Under the pieces are notes generated by a model. The model ran no database searches and had not been told where the DNA came from. It was given only the letters and a program-made list of their open reading frames with translations. Shown in pieces: positions 15,959 to 25,547 of a DNA stretch of 64,000 nt; within the stretch, counting starts at the first letter, position 1, and each line of letters begins with the position of its first letter. The stretch is from Myxococcales bacterium (GTDB lineage Bacteria; Myxococcota; Polyangia; Nannocystales; Nannocystaceae). The position numbers were made by a program, and so were the translations under genes. Location: positions 124,001 to 188,000 of the forward strand of contig JAEUJW010000090.1 in the NCBI GenBank assembly GCA_016793465.1, in the 5' to 3' direction.

Positions 15959-17818
15959 GTGGCCGTACGCTACCAGATCTCCTTCCCACGTCCCGGCGCC
16001 CACCTCGTCCACGTCCGTCTCGTCTTCACCGCCGGCGCCGCGCCCGCGGACGCCGTGCCCGGCACCTGCCGGGTCTGGATGCCAGCCTGGACCCCGGGCT
16101 CGTACCTCGTCCGCGAGTACGCCCGCAACGTGCGGGAGATCGCCGCCAGCGTCGACGGCGTCCCGGTCGCCCTCGCCAAGACCGGCAAGGACACCTGGCA
16201 ATTGCCGGCCGCCGCCGGCCAGCTCGTCGCCGTCGAGTACGCGATCTACGCCCACGAGCTCAGCGTCCGCACCGCCCATCACGACGCCACCCACGCCTTC
16301 CTCCACCCCGCGCAGATCTTCCTGCTCCCCGAGGACCCCGCCGGCCCCTACCACGTCGAGCTGCTCCTCCCCGACGGCTGGACCGCCGTCAGCCTCGCCG
16401 CCGACCCGGCCGCCGAGGTCCACGCCCCTGGCCGCTTCGCCCTCGAGCTGCCCGACCTCGACACCCTCCTCGACACCCCGATCGAGGCCGGCGACCTCCA
16501 CGTCAGCGACCTGCCCGAGCCCGCCGCCCACGTCCGCCTGGCCGTCTGGGGCGACCCGCCGCCGGCCGCCGTCCTGCCCCGCCTCGCGCGGGTCGTCGCC
16601 GCCACCGAACAGACCTGGCCCACCCGCCCCTATGCTCGCTACACCTTCCTCGTGCACGCGGTCGTCGGCGCCGTCGGCGGCCTCGAGCACCTGCACGGCA
16701 GCGTGCTCGGCGTCGACCCCGAGCCGCTGGCCGCCGCCGCCAGCCAGGTCCCCGCCCCCGACGCCGACGAGCGCGACGCCCCGGTGCTCGACCTGCTCGA
16801 GCTCGCCGCCCACGAGCTGTTCCACGCGTGGAACGGCAAGCGCCTGCGGCCCCGCGCCCTCGGCCCGTTCGACTACCGCGGCGAGAACTACACCCGCGAG
16901 CTCTGGCTGGTCGAGGGCCTGACCAGCTACTACGACCGCCTGATCGTGCTGCGCAGCGGCGAGATGCCGGTCCGCGCCTTCCTGCGGCGCACGGCCGCCG
17001 ATCTCGGCCGCCTCGCCGCCGTGCCCGGCCGCCTCGTCCACTCGCTGGCCGACGCCAGCTTTGACGCCTGGATCAAGCTCTACCGCCCCCAGGACGACAG
17101 CCCCAACGCCTCGGTCAGCTATTACCTGAAGGGCTCGCTCGTCGGCCTGGTGATCGACCTCTGGCTGCGCAGCGAGCACCCCGAGGGCGACGGACTCGAC
17201 GCCGTGCTCACCGATCTCTGGACCCGCAGCGACCACTCCGGCGACACCAAGAATCTCTTTCGTTCTCCAGGCTATGGCGTCGATGACTTCATCCAGATCC
17301 TCGGCGCCCGCGCCGGCACCCCGCCGCCCCTGTGGTTGCGCGCCCAGTGGGACAGCCCGGGTGAGCTCGACCTCCGCGGCCTCGCCGCCGTCGGCCTCAA
17401 CCTGAGCGAAAAGCCAGGCGACAACCTCGACCTCGGCCTCGTCACCCAGGACCGCGGCGGCGCCCTGTGGGTCCAGCACGTGCTCGCCGGCGGCCCCGCC
17501 GAGGCCGGAGGCGTGGCCCCGGGCGACGAACTGCTGGCCGCGCGGCGCCCCGGAGGCGACTGGCTGCGCGTCCGATCTCCCCGCCTGGCCCTCGTCCTCC
17601 GCCAGCTCGCGCCCGAAAAAACCTCGTCAACCTCCGCCGAACCCCCCGCCCTCGCCCCGGTCGAGCTGCTGGTCGCCCGCCGCGAGCGCGTCCGGACCTG
17701 CGAGATCCTGCCGCGCCGGGCCCGCGGCGCCCCCGTGCTCGAGCGCGCCGCCGACGCCCCCGAAGCGGCACGAATTTGCTTCGAGCGCTGGGCTCGAAGA
17801 TCTTGGAATGACGCATGA
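15959..17818 (+). CDS. M61-family metallopeptidase with PDZ domain
   Basis: A 619-residue M61 (glycyl-aminopeptidase-like) zinc peptidase. The first 270 residues form the beta-rich N-terminal domain. The HExxH zinc motif is HELFH at about residue 285, in AAHELFHAWNGKRLRP, and the third ligand Glu is expected in LVEGLTSYYDR. A PDZ domain follows near 490-560 (LGLVTQDRGGALWV, GGVAPGDELLAA). The frame is open back to 15761, but that upstream part has no family resemblance and crosses non-coding sequence; GTG 15959 starts directly at the domain (MAVRYQISFPRPGAH). No signal peptide is seen, so it is probably cytoplasmic. The stop overlaps the next start (ATGA), coupling it to the amidohydrolase-like gene; both could degrade small peptides or amino-acid derivatives. 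Confidence 0.85.
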   Translation: MAVRYQISFPRPGAHLVHVRLVFTAGAAPADAVPGTCRVWMPAWTPGSYLVREYARNVREIAASVDGVPVALAKTGKDTWQLPAAAGQLVAVEYAIYAHELSVRTAHHDATHAFLHPAQIFLLPEDPAGPYHVELLLPDGWTAVSLAADPAAEVHAPGRFALELPDLDTLLDTPIEAGDLHVSDLPEPAAHVRLAVWGDPPPAAVLPRLARVVAATEQTWPTRPYARYTFLVHAVVGAVGGLEHLHGSVLGVDPEPLAAAASQVPAPDADERDAPVLDLLELAAHELFHAWNGKRLRPRALGPFDYRGENYTRELWLVEGLTSYYDRLIVLRSGEMPVRAFLRRTAADLGRLAAVPGRLVHSLADASFDAWIKLYRPQDDSPNASVSYYLKGSLVGLVIDLWLRSEHPEGDGLDAVLTDLWTRSDHSGDTKNLFRSPGYGVDDFIQILGARAGTPPPLWLRAQWDSPGELDLRGLAAVGLNLSEKPGDNLDLGLVTQDRGGALWVQHVLAGGPAEAGGVAPGDELLAARRPGGDWLRVRSPRLALVLRQLAPEKTSSTSAEPPALAPVELLVARRERVRTCEILPRRARGAPVLERAADAPEAARICFERWARRSWNDA

Positions 17819-19008
17819 TCCTCGCGTGTGACGCGGGCCCCGACGCGGCCCCGACCGAGACCCTCGACGCCGCCGACCTCGGCCTCCCGGACAGCACCTC
17901 CCTGCCGTTCGAGTTCACCCCGGCCGACGCCTGGTCGCCGCTCGTGATCAGCTTCCCCCACGTCGGCCTCGACTGGCCCGAAGACGAGCCCCAGCGCCGC
18001 CCCGCGGCGAACTTCGCCCGCAACGCCGACCTCGCCGTCGACCGCCTCTACCCCGACGCCGCCCGCCTCGGCGCCGCCACCCTGAAGGCCCGCTACAGCC
18101 GCCTGCTCATCGACCTCAACCGCGCCGCCGACGACGTGACGTCAGCCCTCGTCCCCGACCACCCCGCCCCGCGCCCGCACCAGCCGCCGTGGGCCCAGGC
18201 CGGCCCGAACCCGCCCGCCTACAACCGCGGCCTCATCTGGCAGACCGCCGTCGGCAACGTCCAGATCCTGCGCGCGCCCTTGCCGTTCGCCGACCTCCAG
18301 GCCCGGCTCTCGCGCTACTACGACCCCTACCACGCCGCCCTCGAGCGGCTCCTGGCCCGCCGCCGCGCCCGCTTCGGCTTCGCCGTGCTGCTCGACGCCC
18401 ACTCGATGCCCGGCAGCGTCCCGGGCGACCTCGTGCTCGGCACCTTCGAGGGCGGCGCCTGCAGCCCCGAGCTCGAGCGCCGCGCCCTCGCCGCTCTCCG
18501 CGGCGACGGACCCGCCGGCGGCCTCCGCGTCAGCCTCAACGACCCCTACCGCGGCGGCGAGCTGGTCCGGCGGTTCGGTAGACCCGAGCACGGCGTGCAC
18601 GCGTTGCAGCTCGAGGTGAACCGGGCGCTCTACATGGACGAGGTCAACCTCGTGTTGCGGCCGGAACTGTCCGCACAGCTGTCCGCCTCCTCCGGCCCGG
18701 CCGCGTCCCGGCCCTCAACGCCCGCGCAGCCCGATCGGTTCACGCGCCCAGGTGGATCCCGCACGACCGATCACGGCCCTTCAGCCGCCGCGCTGCTCCT
18801 GCTCCACCGTGTGAAATCCCTCGTGACCGCGCTCGCCGGTTCGTCGCTCCACGACGCCGCGGCGCCGGTTCGCCCGGCATTCCCCGCCTCGCCCCAACCC
18901 GCAGACGAGGCCGCTTCCGGCCGCGATCTGCAAGGCACGCACGGCACTCGTCCAGGAAGTTCCGCGCACCACGGCGAACCCTTGTGTCGCCGCACGCCGA
19001 GAGGCTAA
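17815..19008 (+). CDS. N-formylglutamate amidohydrolase-like protein with low-complexity tail
   Basis: The first roughly 285 of 397 residues match the N-formylglutamate amidohydrolase (HutG/FGase) family: SPLVISFPHVGLDWP, RYSRLLIDLNRAAD, NRGLIWQT, and the metal-site segment LLDAHSMPGSVPGD, ending at QLEVNRALYMDE. The family removes formate from N-formyl-glutamate in histidine breakdown, but no hut gene is near, so another N-formyl or N-acyl substrate is possible. The last 110 or so residues (Ser/Pro/Arg-rich, from about SASSGPAASRP) have no family counterpart; they may be translated non-coding sequence with no chance stop, or the remains of a frameshifted end. The start overlaps the M61 peptidase stop. 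Confidence 0.75.
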   Translation: MILACDAGPDAAPTETLDAADLGLPDSTSLPFEFTPADAWSPLVISFPHVGLDWPEDEPQRRPAANFARNADLAVDRLYPDAARLGAATLKARYSRLLIDLNRAADDVTSALVPDHPAPRPHQPPWAQAGPNPPAYNRGLIWQTAVGNVQILRAPLPFADLQARLSRYYDPYHAALERLLARRRARFGFAVLLDAHSMPGSVPGDLVLGTFEGGACSPELERRALAALRGDGPAGGLRVSLNDPYRGGELVRRFGRPEHGVHALQLEVNRALYMDEVNLVLRPELSAQLSASSGPAASRPSTPAQPDRFTRPGGSRTTDHGPSAAALLLLHRVKSLVTALAGSSLHDAAAPVRPAFPASPQPADEAASGRDLQGTHGTRPGSSAHHGEPLCRRTPRG

Positions 19009-19048
19009 CATCGATCCTGCGTCGTTCTCGGCCCGAAGGAGGACCATC

Positions 19049-19702
<654 letters not shown>

Positions 19703-19708
19703 CGCCCA

Positions 19709-19733
19709 CGAGACCGATCGCCGATCGGTCTCG
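19709..19733 (+). terminator. Hairpin after the proline-rich protein gene
   Basis: An 11-bp perfect stem (19709-19719 with 19723-19733, CGAGACCGATC) with a 3-base loop, seven bases beyond the stop. It is followed by TCTCGCCCGTCTCC rather than a T-run, so it is at best a weak or attenuating terminator. Confidence 0.4.
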
Positions 19734-19816
19734 TCTCGCCCGTCTCCTCCTCGTTCATTGGGCCAGCGCCCTCGGTCGTCCGCAGCTCGCATCATCGCCA
19801 GGAGAGCCTGATCCTC

Positions 19817-20800
19817 ATGTCCCTGCTCCGCCTCTCGCTGTCCCTGACCCTCTCCGCCTCGCTCGCCCTGCCGTCGGTGGCGCTCGCGGGTCCGCCGCCG
19901 CCGCCGCCGCCGAAGCCCGGCGCCGCCGCGGCCCCGGATCAGCCGCCGGACCCCAACTCGGTCTCCTCCGAGGAGCGCCTGAAGTGGGCCAAGAAGCTGT
20001 TCACCGAGGCGAGCGCCGCCCACGAGGCCGAGGACTTCTACAACTCGGTCATCAAGTTCGAGCAGGCCTACACGTTCGCCCCGGACAAGCACATCTTCGC
20101 CTTCAACATCGGCCAGGACGCGTGGGAGCTCCGCGACTGCGCCCGCGTCAAGCAGTACCTCGAGCTGTTCCTCATCAAGGAGACCAGCAAGGAGGACCTG
20201 CGCAAGAAGGCCCAGGAGCTGCTCGCCAAGGCCGAGGGCAACAGCGAGTGTGTGACCGGCGGCCCCGCCCCGAGCTCGGGCGGCGGCGGCGGCCCGACCC
20301 AGCCGAAGTCCGGTCCGGCCGAGGACAGCGAGGATCCGCTGCTGCAGAAGAAGCCCCGCGGCGGTGACGACGAGATCGACGACTCCCCGAAGAAGCGCGG
20401 CGCCTCGGGCCTCCTGATCGGCGGCGTCATCATGACCGTCGTCGGCATCGGCGCCGCCGGTGGTGGCATCGGCACCATGCTGGCCGCCAAGGGCAAGGCC
20501 GGCGCCGCCGAGGACGCCGCCGGCATCAGCGACACCACCAACTTCCCCCAGGGCAGCTACGACAACGACGTCCAGAAGGACATCAAGACCGTCAAGACCC
20601 TCAACCTCATGACCCCGATCCTCATCGGCGTCGGCGGCGCCCTGCTGGTCGGCGGCATCGTCATGATCGTCGTCGACCGCGGCAACAAGAAGAAGGGCAA
20701 GGGCTTCTACGCCAACCAGGGCCGCGTCCAGCTGTCCGGCCTCGGCGCCACGCCCCTCCCCGGTGGCGGCGCCGCCGGCTCCCTCGCCCTGCGGTTCTGA
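19817..20800 (+). CDS. Exported TPR-like protein with C-terminal membrane segments
   Basis: A 327-residue protein. A clear signal peptide (LSLSLTLSASLALPSVALA) is followed by a Pro-rich stretch and a helical region at about residues 50-145 with tetratricopeptide-like pattern (AKKLFTEASAAHEAEDFYN, FNIGQDAWELRDCARVKQYL). Next come a Gly/Ser/Pro linker and two hydrophobic Gly-rich segments (GLLIGGVIMTVVGIGAAGGG and ILIGVGGALLVGGIVMIVVD). This TPR-linker-helical hairpin plan is common in myxobacterial envelope proteins of unknown function. An AGGAG lies upstream of ATG 19817. It probably follows the preceding Pro-rich gene in one transcript, 114 bases downstream. Confidence 0.75.
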   Translation: MSLLRLSLSLTLSASLALPSVALAGPPPPPPPKPGAAAAPDQPPDPNSVSSEERLKWAKKLFTEASAAHEAEDFYNSVIKFEQAYTFAPDKHIFAFNIGQDAWELRDCARVKQYLELFLIKETSKEDLRKKAQELLAKAEGNSECVTGGPAPSSGGGGGPTQPKSGPAEDSEDPLLQKKPRGGDDEIDDSPKKRGASGLLIGGVIMTVVGIGAAGGGIGTMLAAKGKAGAAEDAAGISDTTNFPQGSYDNDVQKDIKTVKTLNLMTPILIGVGGALLVGGIVMIVVDRGNKKKGKGFYANQGRVQLSGLGATPLPGGGAAGSLALRF

Positions 20801-21111
20801 CTTCACGGCCCTGCGGGCCGATAACTCGCTTCATGGGCGCCGTTCCCCTCGCGCTCGCAGAATGGGCCCCGCTCGGGGCCCTTCCTCGTTAAAGGCCTCG
20901 TCGAGCCACGGCGACCGCGTCACGGGTCATCGCCTCATCGTCCGCTGGCTCCGTCGCGGCCGCCCTCGCCGTCGCCGGCGCCCCGGATCACGCGTCCAAG
21001 CACGTGGCCGGCGTCACGACGTCCGGGCTCGACAGCGCCGCCGCCCGCGCCGCGGGCTCGAAATTCACCGTCACATTGCTCAAAACGCGTAATGCCCTAC
21101 ACTGCGCCCGC
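20801..21111 (+). other. Non-coding spacer with short palindrome and terminator-like hairpin
   Basis: This 311-base gap holds no plausible gene. It contains CGGCCC-TGC-GGGCCG directly after the preceding stop (20806-20820) and a GGGCCCC/GGGGCCC hairpin (20864-20881) followed by TTCCTCGTTAA. An AT-richer stretch, TTCACCGTCACATTGCTCAAAACGCG (about 21064-21089), just before the radical SAM gene may hold its promoter; no clear -35/-10 pair is claimed. An upstream in-frame start for the radical SAM gene exists at 21004 but is not favoured. Confidence 0.5.
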
Positions 21112-22674
21112 ATGCCGCAGGTGCAGGACGAGCGCACGATCTTGCGAGCCCGCCGCGAGCGCGAGCGCGGCACGCTCGGCATGCATCGTCCGTCGGACGT
21201 CGCCCTCGCCTACCCGAGCCCGTACCGCGCCGGCATGTCGAGCCTGGGCTACCAGACGCTCTACCGCATCCTGCACGAGCACGGCATCGGCGCCCACCGG
21301 GCCTTCCTGCCCGACGCGTGGGAGCCGATGGCCCTCGCCTGGCCGCAGCCGCGCCGCCCGATCCTCACCTACGAGGCCGAGCGCCCGCTCGCCAGCTACC
21401 GCGTCGTCTGCATCTCCGTCGCCTACGAGCTCGAGCTCGCCGGCCTCGTGCGCCTGCTCGAGGGCGCCGGCATCCCGCTGCTCGCCGCCGACCGCGGCCC
21501 GCACGACCCGATCGTCGTCGCCGGCGGACCGCTCACCTTCTCCAACCCCAGCTGCCTGCTGCCGTTCGTCGACGTGCTGCTGTGCGGCGAGGCCGAGACC
21601 CTGCTGCCCGAGGCCCTCGACGCCCTGCTCGCCGAGCCGCGCCGCGACGCCGCCGTCGCCGCCGCCGCCGACCGCCCGCACGCCATCCCCGGCGAGCGCA
21701 GCCCCGGCGAGTGGCACCCGATCCCCGAGCCCGCCCGCTCCCCGCACGAGCACCTGCCGGCCCGCTCGGCGATCCTCACGCCCGACACCGAGCTCGCCGA
21801 CATGTTCCTGGTCGAGCCGGAGCGCGGCTGTTCGCGCCAGTGCACCTTCTGTGTCATGCGCATCCAGCCCGGCGGCGGCATGCGGATCCTGCCGATGGCC
21901 ACCCCGCTCGCCCTCGTCCCCGAGCACGCGCGCAAGGTCGGCCTCGTCGGCGCCGCCGTCACCGATCACCCGGAGCTCGAGCCCCTCGTCGCCGCGCTCG
22001 TCGACAGCGGCCGCGCCGTTAGCATCTCGAGCCTGCGCGCCGATCGCCTGACCCCGCGCTTCCTCGGCGACATGCAGCGCAGCGGCCACCGCACGATCAC
22101 CGTCGCCTCGGACGGCATCAGCGAGCGCATGCGCCTGGCGCTGCGCCGCAAGATCAAAGAGGAGCACCTCGTGCGCGCCGCCCAGCTCATCCACGAGCAC
22201 GGCTTCCTGCGCATGAAGGTCTACGAGATGATCGGCGCCCCCGGCGAGACCGACGCCGACGCCGACGAGCTGGTGCGCCTCGCCCGCGAGCTCGCCAAGA
22301 TCCACCGCCTCGCGCTCACCTTCTCGACGTTCGTCGCCAAGCGCAACACCCCGCTCGACGGCCAGCCCTTCATGGGCGTCAAGCCCGCCGAGGACCGCCT
22401 GCGCCGCATCCGCGAGGGTCTCCAGGGCAAGGTCGAGATGCGCCCGCAGTCGCCGCGCTGGGCCCACATCGAGTACCTCCTGGCCCAGGGCGGGCCCGAG
22501 GCCGGCCACGCCGCCGCCGCCGCCGTGCACGCCGGGGCCCGCTACGCCGACTGGGTCCGCGCCTTCGCCGCGGCCCCGCCGAGCAGCCGCCCGCTGCACT
22601 TCGGCGACGAGGCCGCCTGGGCCCGCCGCAAGGGCAAGGCCGCCGAGCGCCGCGTGCTCCCGGTCGTCGCCTGA
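21112..22674 (+). CDS. B12-binding-like radical SAM protein
   Basis: A 520-residue radical SAM enzyme. The N-terminal half resembles a degenerate cobalamin-binding (Rossmann) domain (YPSPYRAGMSSLGYQ, then DPIVVAGGPLTFSNP, DVLLCGEAETLLPE). The iron-sulfur motif CSRQCTFC (CX3CX2C) lies near residue 245 after EPERG, and the C-terminal half has the TIM-barrel features of SAM binding. ATG 21112 gives MPQVQDERTIL; the frame is open to 21004 but the extra 36 residues look like translated spacer. Similar stand-alone proteins are found in many Gram-negative bacteria, but substrates are unknown and I cannot assign one. It stands alone between non-coding spacers. Confidence 0.85.
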   Translation: MPQVQDERTILRARRERERGTLGMHRPSDVALAYPSPYRAGMSSLGYQTLYRILHEHGIGAHRAFLPDAWEPMALAWPQPRRPILTYEAERPLASYRVVCISVAYELELAGLVRLLEGAGIPLLAADRGPHDPIVVAGGPLTFSNPSCLLPFVDVLLCGEAETLLPEALDALLAEPRRDAAVAAAADRPHAIPGERSPGEWHPIPEPARSPHEHLPARSAILTPDTELADMFLVEPERGCSRQCTFCVMRIQPGGGMRILPMATPLALVPEHARKVGLVGAAVTDHPELEPLVAALVDSGRAVSISSLRADRLTPRFLGDMQRSGHRTITVASDGISERMRLALRRKIKEEHLVRAAQLIHEHGFLRMKVYEMIGAPGETDADADELVRLARELAKIHRLALTFSTFVAKRNTPLDGQPFMGVKPAEDRLRRIREGLQGKVEMRPQSPRWAHIEYLLAQGGPEAGHAAAAAVHAGARYADWVRAFAAAPPSSRPLHFGDEAAWARRKGKAAERRVLPVVA

Positions 22675-22886
22675 CCCTTCCGCCCTGTCCCGAACGACCT
22701 GTCCCGAAGGCCATCTCTAGCCTCGGCCCCGCGACCGCGCCGCGCGCCGACCTGTCCCCCGGGCCAGCCTGCGGACGCCCTCCCCCGCAGCGCCCGCTCC
22801 GCCCCGCCGGTCCCGCCCGGGAATGCCGCCGCCCCGCCCGCGCGTCGAGGATGCAGCCGACGCTCGCCGGTGATAGGTTCCCCGCC
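22675..22886 (+). other. Spacer with repeated CCTGTCCCGAA words
   Basis: Between the radical SAM and L,D-transpeptidase genes the word CCTGTCCCGAA occurs twice (22684-22694 and 22698-22708), with a further CCTGTCCCCCGGGCCAG near 22752. No T-run terminator is visible. Confidence 0.4.
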
Positions 22887-24344
22887 GTGTCCACGCTCGC
22901 CGCCTTGCTCGCCCTCCGGACGGTCGCCGCGCTCCAGCGGGTCGAGCCGACCGACGGCGACGCCATCGCGCTGACCCCCGTCGAGTTCGCGGCCGTCGAG
23001 ACCCACTGGTCGGAGACCGGCGTCCGCGTGCGCCCGTGGGTCCCGAGCAAGCGCGTCGCCACCCTCGCCAAAGGCACCCGCCTGGTCGTGCGCGGCAGCG
23101 TCGCCTCGCGCGACAAGTCCGGCTGCCACGGCCAGCCCTGGTACGCCGTGTGGCCGTTCGGCTACGTGTGCTCCGAGCACGTGCGCAAGGCCAAGCAGGC
23201 CCCGCCGGTCGGCCCGGCCCTGCCGCTCGCCGCCGGCCGCCGGCTCCCGCACGACTACGTCATCGTCCGCACCGACGGCGCCAACCTCTACACCAACGTC
23301 GACCTCGTGATGTCGCAGAACCCCACGCGCACCCTGGCCAAGGGCATGAACCTGGCCGTCGCGCGCAGCCTCGACATCGACGGCGTGCCCTACGCCGAGA
23401 CCGTCGACGGCATGCTGATCGCCAAGGCCGACATCGGCTGGCTCGGCCAGGGCTCCGACTGGTCCGGCGTGCACCTCACCCCGCACCCGCCCGGCGTCGC
23501 CTTCGGCTGGACCCTGCGCGACAAGACCCCGGTGCTCGCCGAGCCCGACAAGAAGGCCGCGCCCGTGGCCACCCTCGGCTTCCGCGCGCGCGTCAACCTG
23601 CTCGAGGAGTCCGGCGAGGAGGAGAAGGACCGCTTCTGGAAGATCGCCGACGAGCGCTGGATCGCCGCCCGCGACCTCGCCGAGGTCATGATCATCGAGC
23701 CGCCCGAGGGCGTGCTGCGCGACAACCGCGTCGCCGCCGGCCACGACCAGTGGATCGACGTCGACCTCGGCGAGCAGACCCTCGTCGCCTACCGCGGCGC
23801 CACCCCGGTGTTCGCCACGCTCGTCTCGTCGGGCAAGAACTCGCCGACCCCGCGCGGCAACTACCCGATCTGGGCCAAGGTCGCGAGCATGACCATGGCC
23901 AACCAGGACTACGAGGACAAGCCCTACATGGTCGAGCACGTGCCGTGGGTGCTGCTGTTCCAGGGCCACAACGCCCTCCACGGCGCCTACTGGCACGACC
24001 GCTTCGGCCACCGCCGCAGCCACGGCTGCGTCAACCTCGCGCCCCGCGACGCCCGCTTCATCTTCGAGTGGGTCGCGCCGACCCTGCCGTTCAACTGGAC
24101 CGGCTACATCCCCGCCGACCTCGAGCGCAGCGTCGTCGTCCACCTCCGCGACTCGAGCCTGCCCGCCGCCGAACAGTTCCTGCAGGAGCGACCGATCGGC
24201 CCGCCCGACCCCGAAGAAGAGAAGAAGAAGCTCGAGGTCGCCGAGCAGCGCCGCGCCGAGGAGGCAGCAGCAGCCGCGGCCGCCGCGATCGCCGGAGACC
24301 CGTCCTCCCCCGGCGCCGCCGCCCCCCCCACGCCCGTGCAGTAG
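22887..24344 (+). CDS. L,D-transpeptidase (YkuD domain) with SH3-like N-terminal region
   Basis: A 485-residue exported enzyme. A hydrophobic start (STLAALLALRTVAALQ) serves as signal peptide. Two SH3-like segments cover about residues 40-260 (LAKGTRLVVRGSVASR; WFAYVW-type PWYAVWPFGYVCSEHV). The YkuD catalytic domain lies about 285-420 with its His (HGAYWHDRFGHRR) and the SHGCVNL motif holding the nucleophilic Cys. It probably makes 3-3 crosslinks in peptidoglycan or attaches proteins to it in the periplasm. The GTG at 22887 puts the signal peptide at the N-terminus; ATG 22851 would add 12 polar residues. The C-terminus is a Glu/Ala-rich coiled tail followed by Pro. Catalytic residues are intact, so it should be active. 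Confidence 0.88.
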   Translation: MSTLAALLALRTVAALQRVEPTDGDAIALTPVEFAAVETHWSETGVRVRPWVPSKRVATLAKGTRLVVRGSVASRDKSGCHGQPWYAVWPFGYVCSEHVRKAKQAPPVGPALPLAAGRRLPHDYVIVRTDGANLYTNVDLVMSQNPTRTLAKGMNLAVARSLDIDGVPYAETVDGMLIAKADIGWLGQGSDWSGVHLTPHPPGVAFGWTLRDKTPVLAEPDKKAAPVATLGFRARVNLLEESGEEEKDRFWKIADERWIAARDLAEVMIIEPPEGVLRDNRVAAGHDQWIDVDLGEQTLVAYRGATPVFATLVSSGKNSPTPRGNYPIWAKVASMTMANQDYEDKPYMVEHVPWVLLFQGHNALHGAYWHDRFGHRRSHGCVNLAPRDARFIFEWVAPTLPFNWTGYIPADLERSVVVHLRDSSLPAAEQFLQERPIGPPDPEEEKKKLEVAEQRRAEEAAAAAAAAIAGDPSSPGAAAPPTPVQ

Positions 24345-24429
24345 TCGGGCCCGTGACGCTCCGCGAGGCCGCGGCTCACCTCACGATCGGTCCGCCGCGC
24401 GGCCGTTGTCGCCGTGAAAGCGCGCGTGT

Positions 24430-25473
24430 ATGTTCCCGCGCATGCTCCGCCGTCTCCTCGTCGCCGTCGCCCTCCTGAGCTTCGCCCCGGCCTGCGGCGG
24501 CAGCAAAACCAACCTGCAGAAGATCACTACCCCCGGCGAGGGCGTCGCCCTCGCCTACGACCTCTCGCCGGGCCTGGTCTACAAGGGCCACGTCAAGCAC
24601 AGCGAGACCGTGCGCGGCACCAGCGGCGGATCGATCAGCCGCGGCTTCAGCTTCGACGTCACCCTCACCGTCCGCGGCGCCGACCCCAACCGCGGCGGCA
24701 CCCTGGTGACCGCCCGCTACTCGGCGATCGACATCCGCTGGGGCCTCCCGCCCGGCATGCCGATCAGCGTCGCCGAGATCGTCGAGAACGCCAAGTCGCA
24801 GCTGAAGGGCATGGAGGTCGACTTCAACGTCGACGACGCCGGCAAGATCGTCTACATGCCCGAGCTCCCCGACGACATGGGCCCCGAGCTGCGCTTCCTC
24901 GTCCAGGAGGCCCTCGACACCCTCGAGACCGCCTTCCTCTCGGTCCCCGCCCGCGCCCTGAAGCCCGGCGACACCTGGAAGGACGAGAAGAAGCGCGGCC
25001 GCCCCGGCAAGCTCGGGCGCTACCTCGACGCCGTCACCACCACCAAGGTCGAGGGCATGTACAAGGCCCCCGCCGAGAACGGCGGCGACGAGCTCACCAA
25101 GCTCCTCATCAGCGAGACCGAGACCGAGGTCACCACCGCCAAGACCGGCAGCCACGAGGTCAAGAAGGAGAAGTCGACCGAGGCCCTGTTCGCCCACGCC
25201 AAGAAGTACCTGTTCTCCCTCACCAGCGAGGAGACCACCTTCGACCCCGGCGTCTCGACCACCTTCACCAACGTCGACGTGCGCTGGGAGAAGACCGGCA
25301 GCGCCGGCGTGAGCACCGCCCCGGCCGTGCAGCAGTCGCAGACCATCGAGGACCCCTGCCACCCCGACTACGTCGGCGGTGAAGAGTGCGCCACGCCCGG
25401 CCAGGCCGCCCCGCCCCCCGCCGAACCCGCCCCGCCGGCCGGCGCCGCCACCCCCAACAAGCCCCCGGCCTGA
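24430..25473 (+). CDS. Lipoprotein of unknown function
   Basis: A 347-residue lipoprotein with lipobox FAPAC about 20 residues from the start (LLVAVALLSFAPAC), so it is exported and lipid-anchored. The mature part is beta-rich with alternating charged and hydrophobic residues (LVYKGHVKHSETVRG; FDVTLTVRGADPNRGG) and several KPGDTWKDEKK-type turns, resembling proteins of the DUF6263 kind, although I cannot confirm the family. The tail is Pro/Ala-rich. ATG 24442 (MLRRLL) is an equally plausible start. A 24-bp perfect hairpin follows 13 bases after the stop. Confidence 0.7.
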   Translation: MFPRMLRRLLVAVALLSFAPACGGSKTNLQKITTPGEGVALAYDLSPGLVYKGHVKHSETVRGTSGGSISRGFSFDVTLTVRGADPNRGGTLVTARYSAIDIRWGLPPGMPISVAEIVENAKSQLKGMEVDFNVDDAGKIVYMPELPDDMGPELRFLVQEALDTLETAFLSVPARALKPGDTWKDEKKRGRPGKLGRYLDAVTTTKVEGMYKAPAENGGDELTKLLISETETEVTTAKTGSHEVKKEKSTEALFAHAKKYLFSLTSEETTFDPGVSTTFTNVDVRWEKTGSAGVSTAPAVQQSQTIEDPCHPDYVGGEECATPGQAAPPPAEPAPPAGAATPNKPPA

Positions 25474-25486
25474 GCCTCCAGGCGCA

Positions 25487-25538
25487 GTAGCACGCGCGGC
25501 GAACCTGCGGAACACCGCAGGTTCGCCGCGCGTGCTAC
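25487..25538. terminator. 24-bp perfect inverted repeat between two lipoprotein genes
   Basis: GTAGCACGCGCGGCGAACCT and the next four bases (25487-25510) pair perfectly with 25515-25538, loop AACA. It lies 13 bases after one stop and 9 bases before the next ATG, so it is the whole intergenic region. No T-run follows on either strand. It may act as a transcript-end or stabilising hairpin, or be a regulator-binding palindrome; it is longer and cleaner than any other hairpin in the window. Confidence 0.6.
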
Positions 25539-25547
25539 GAAAGATCG

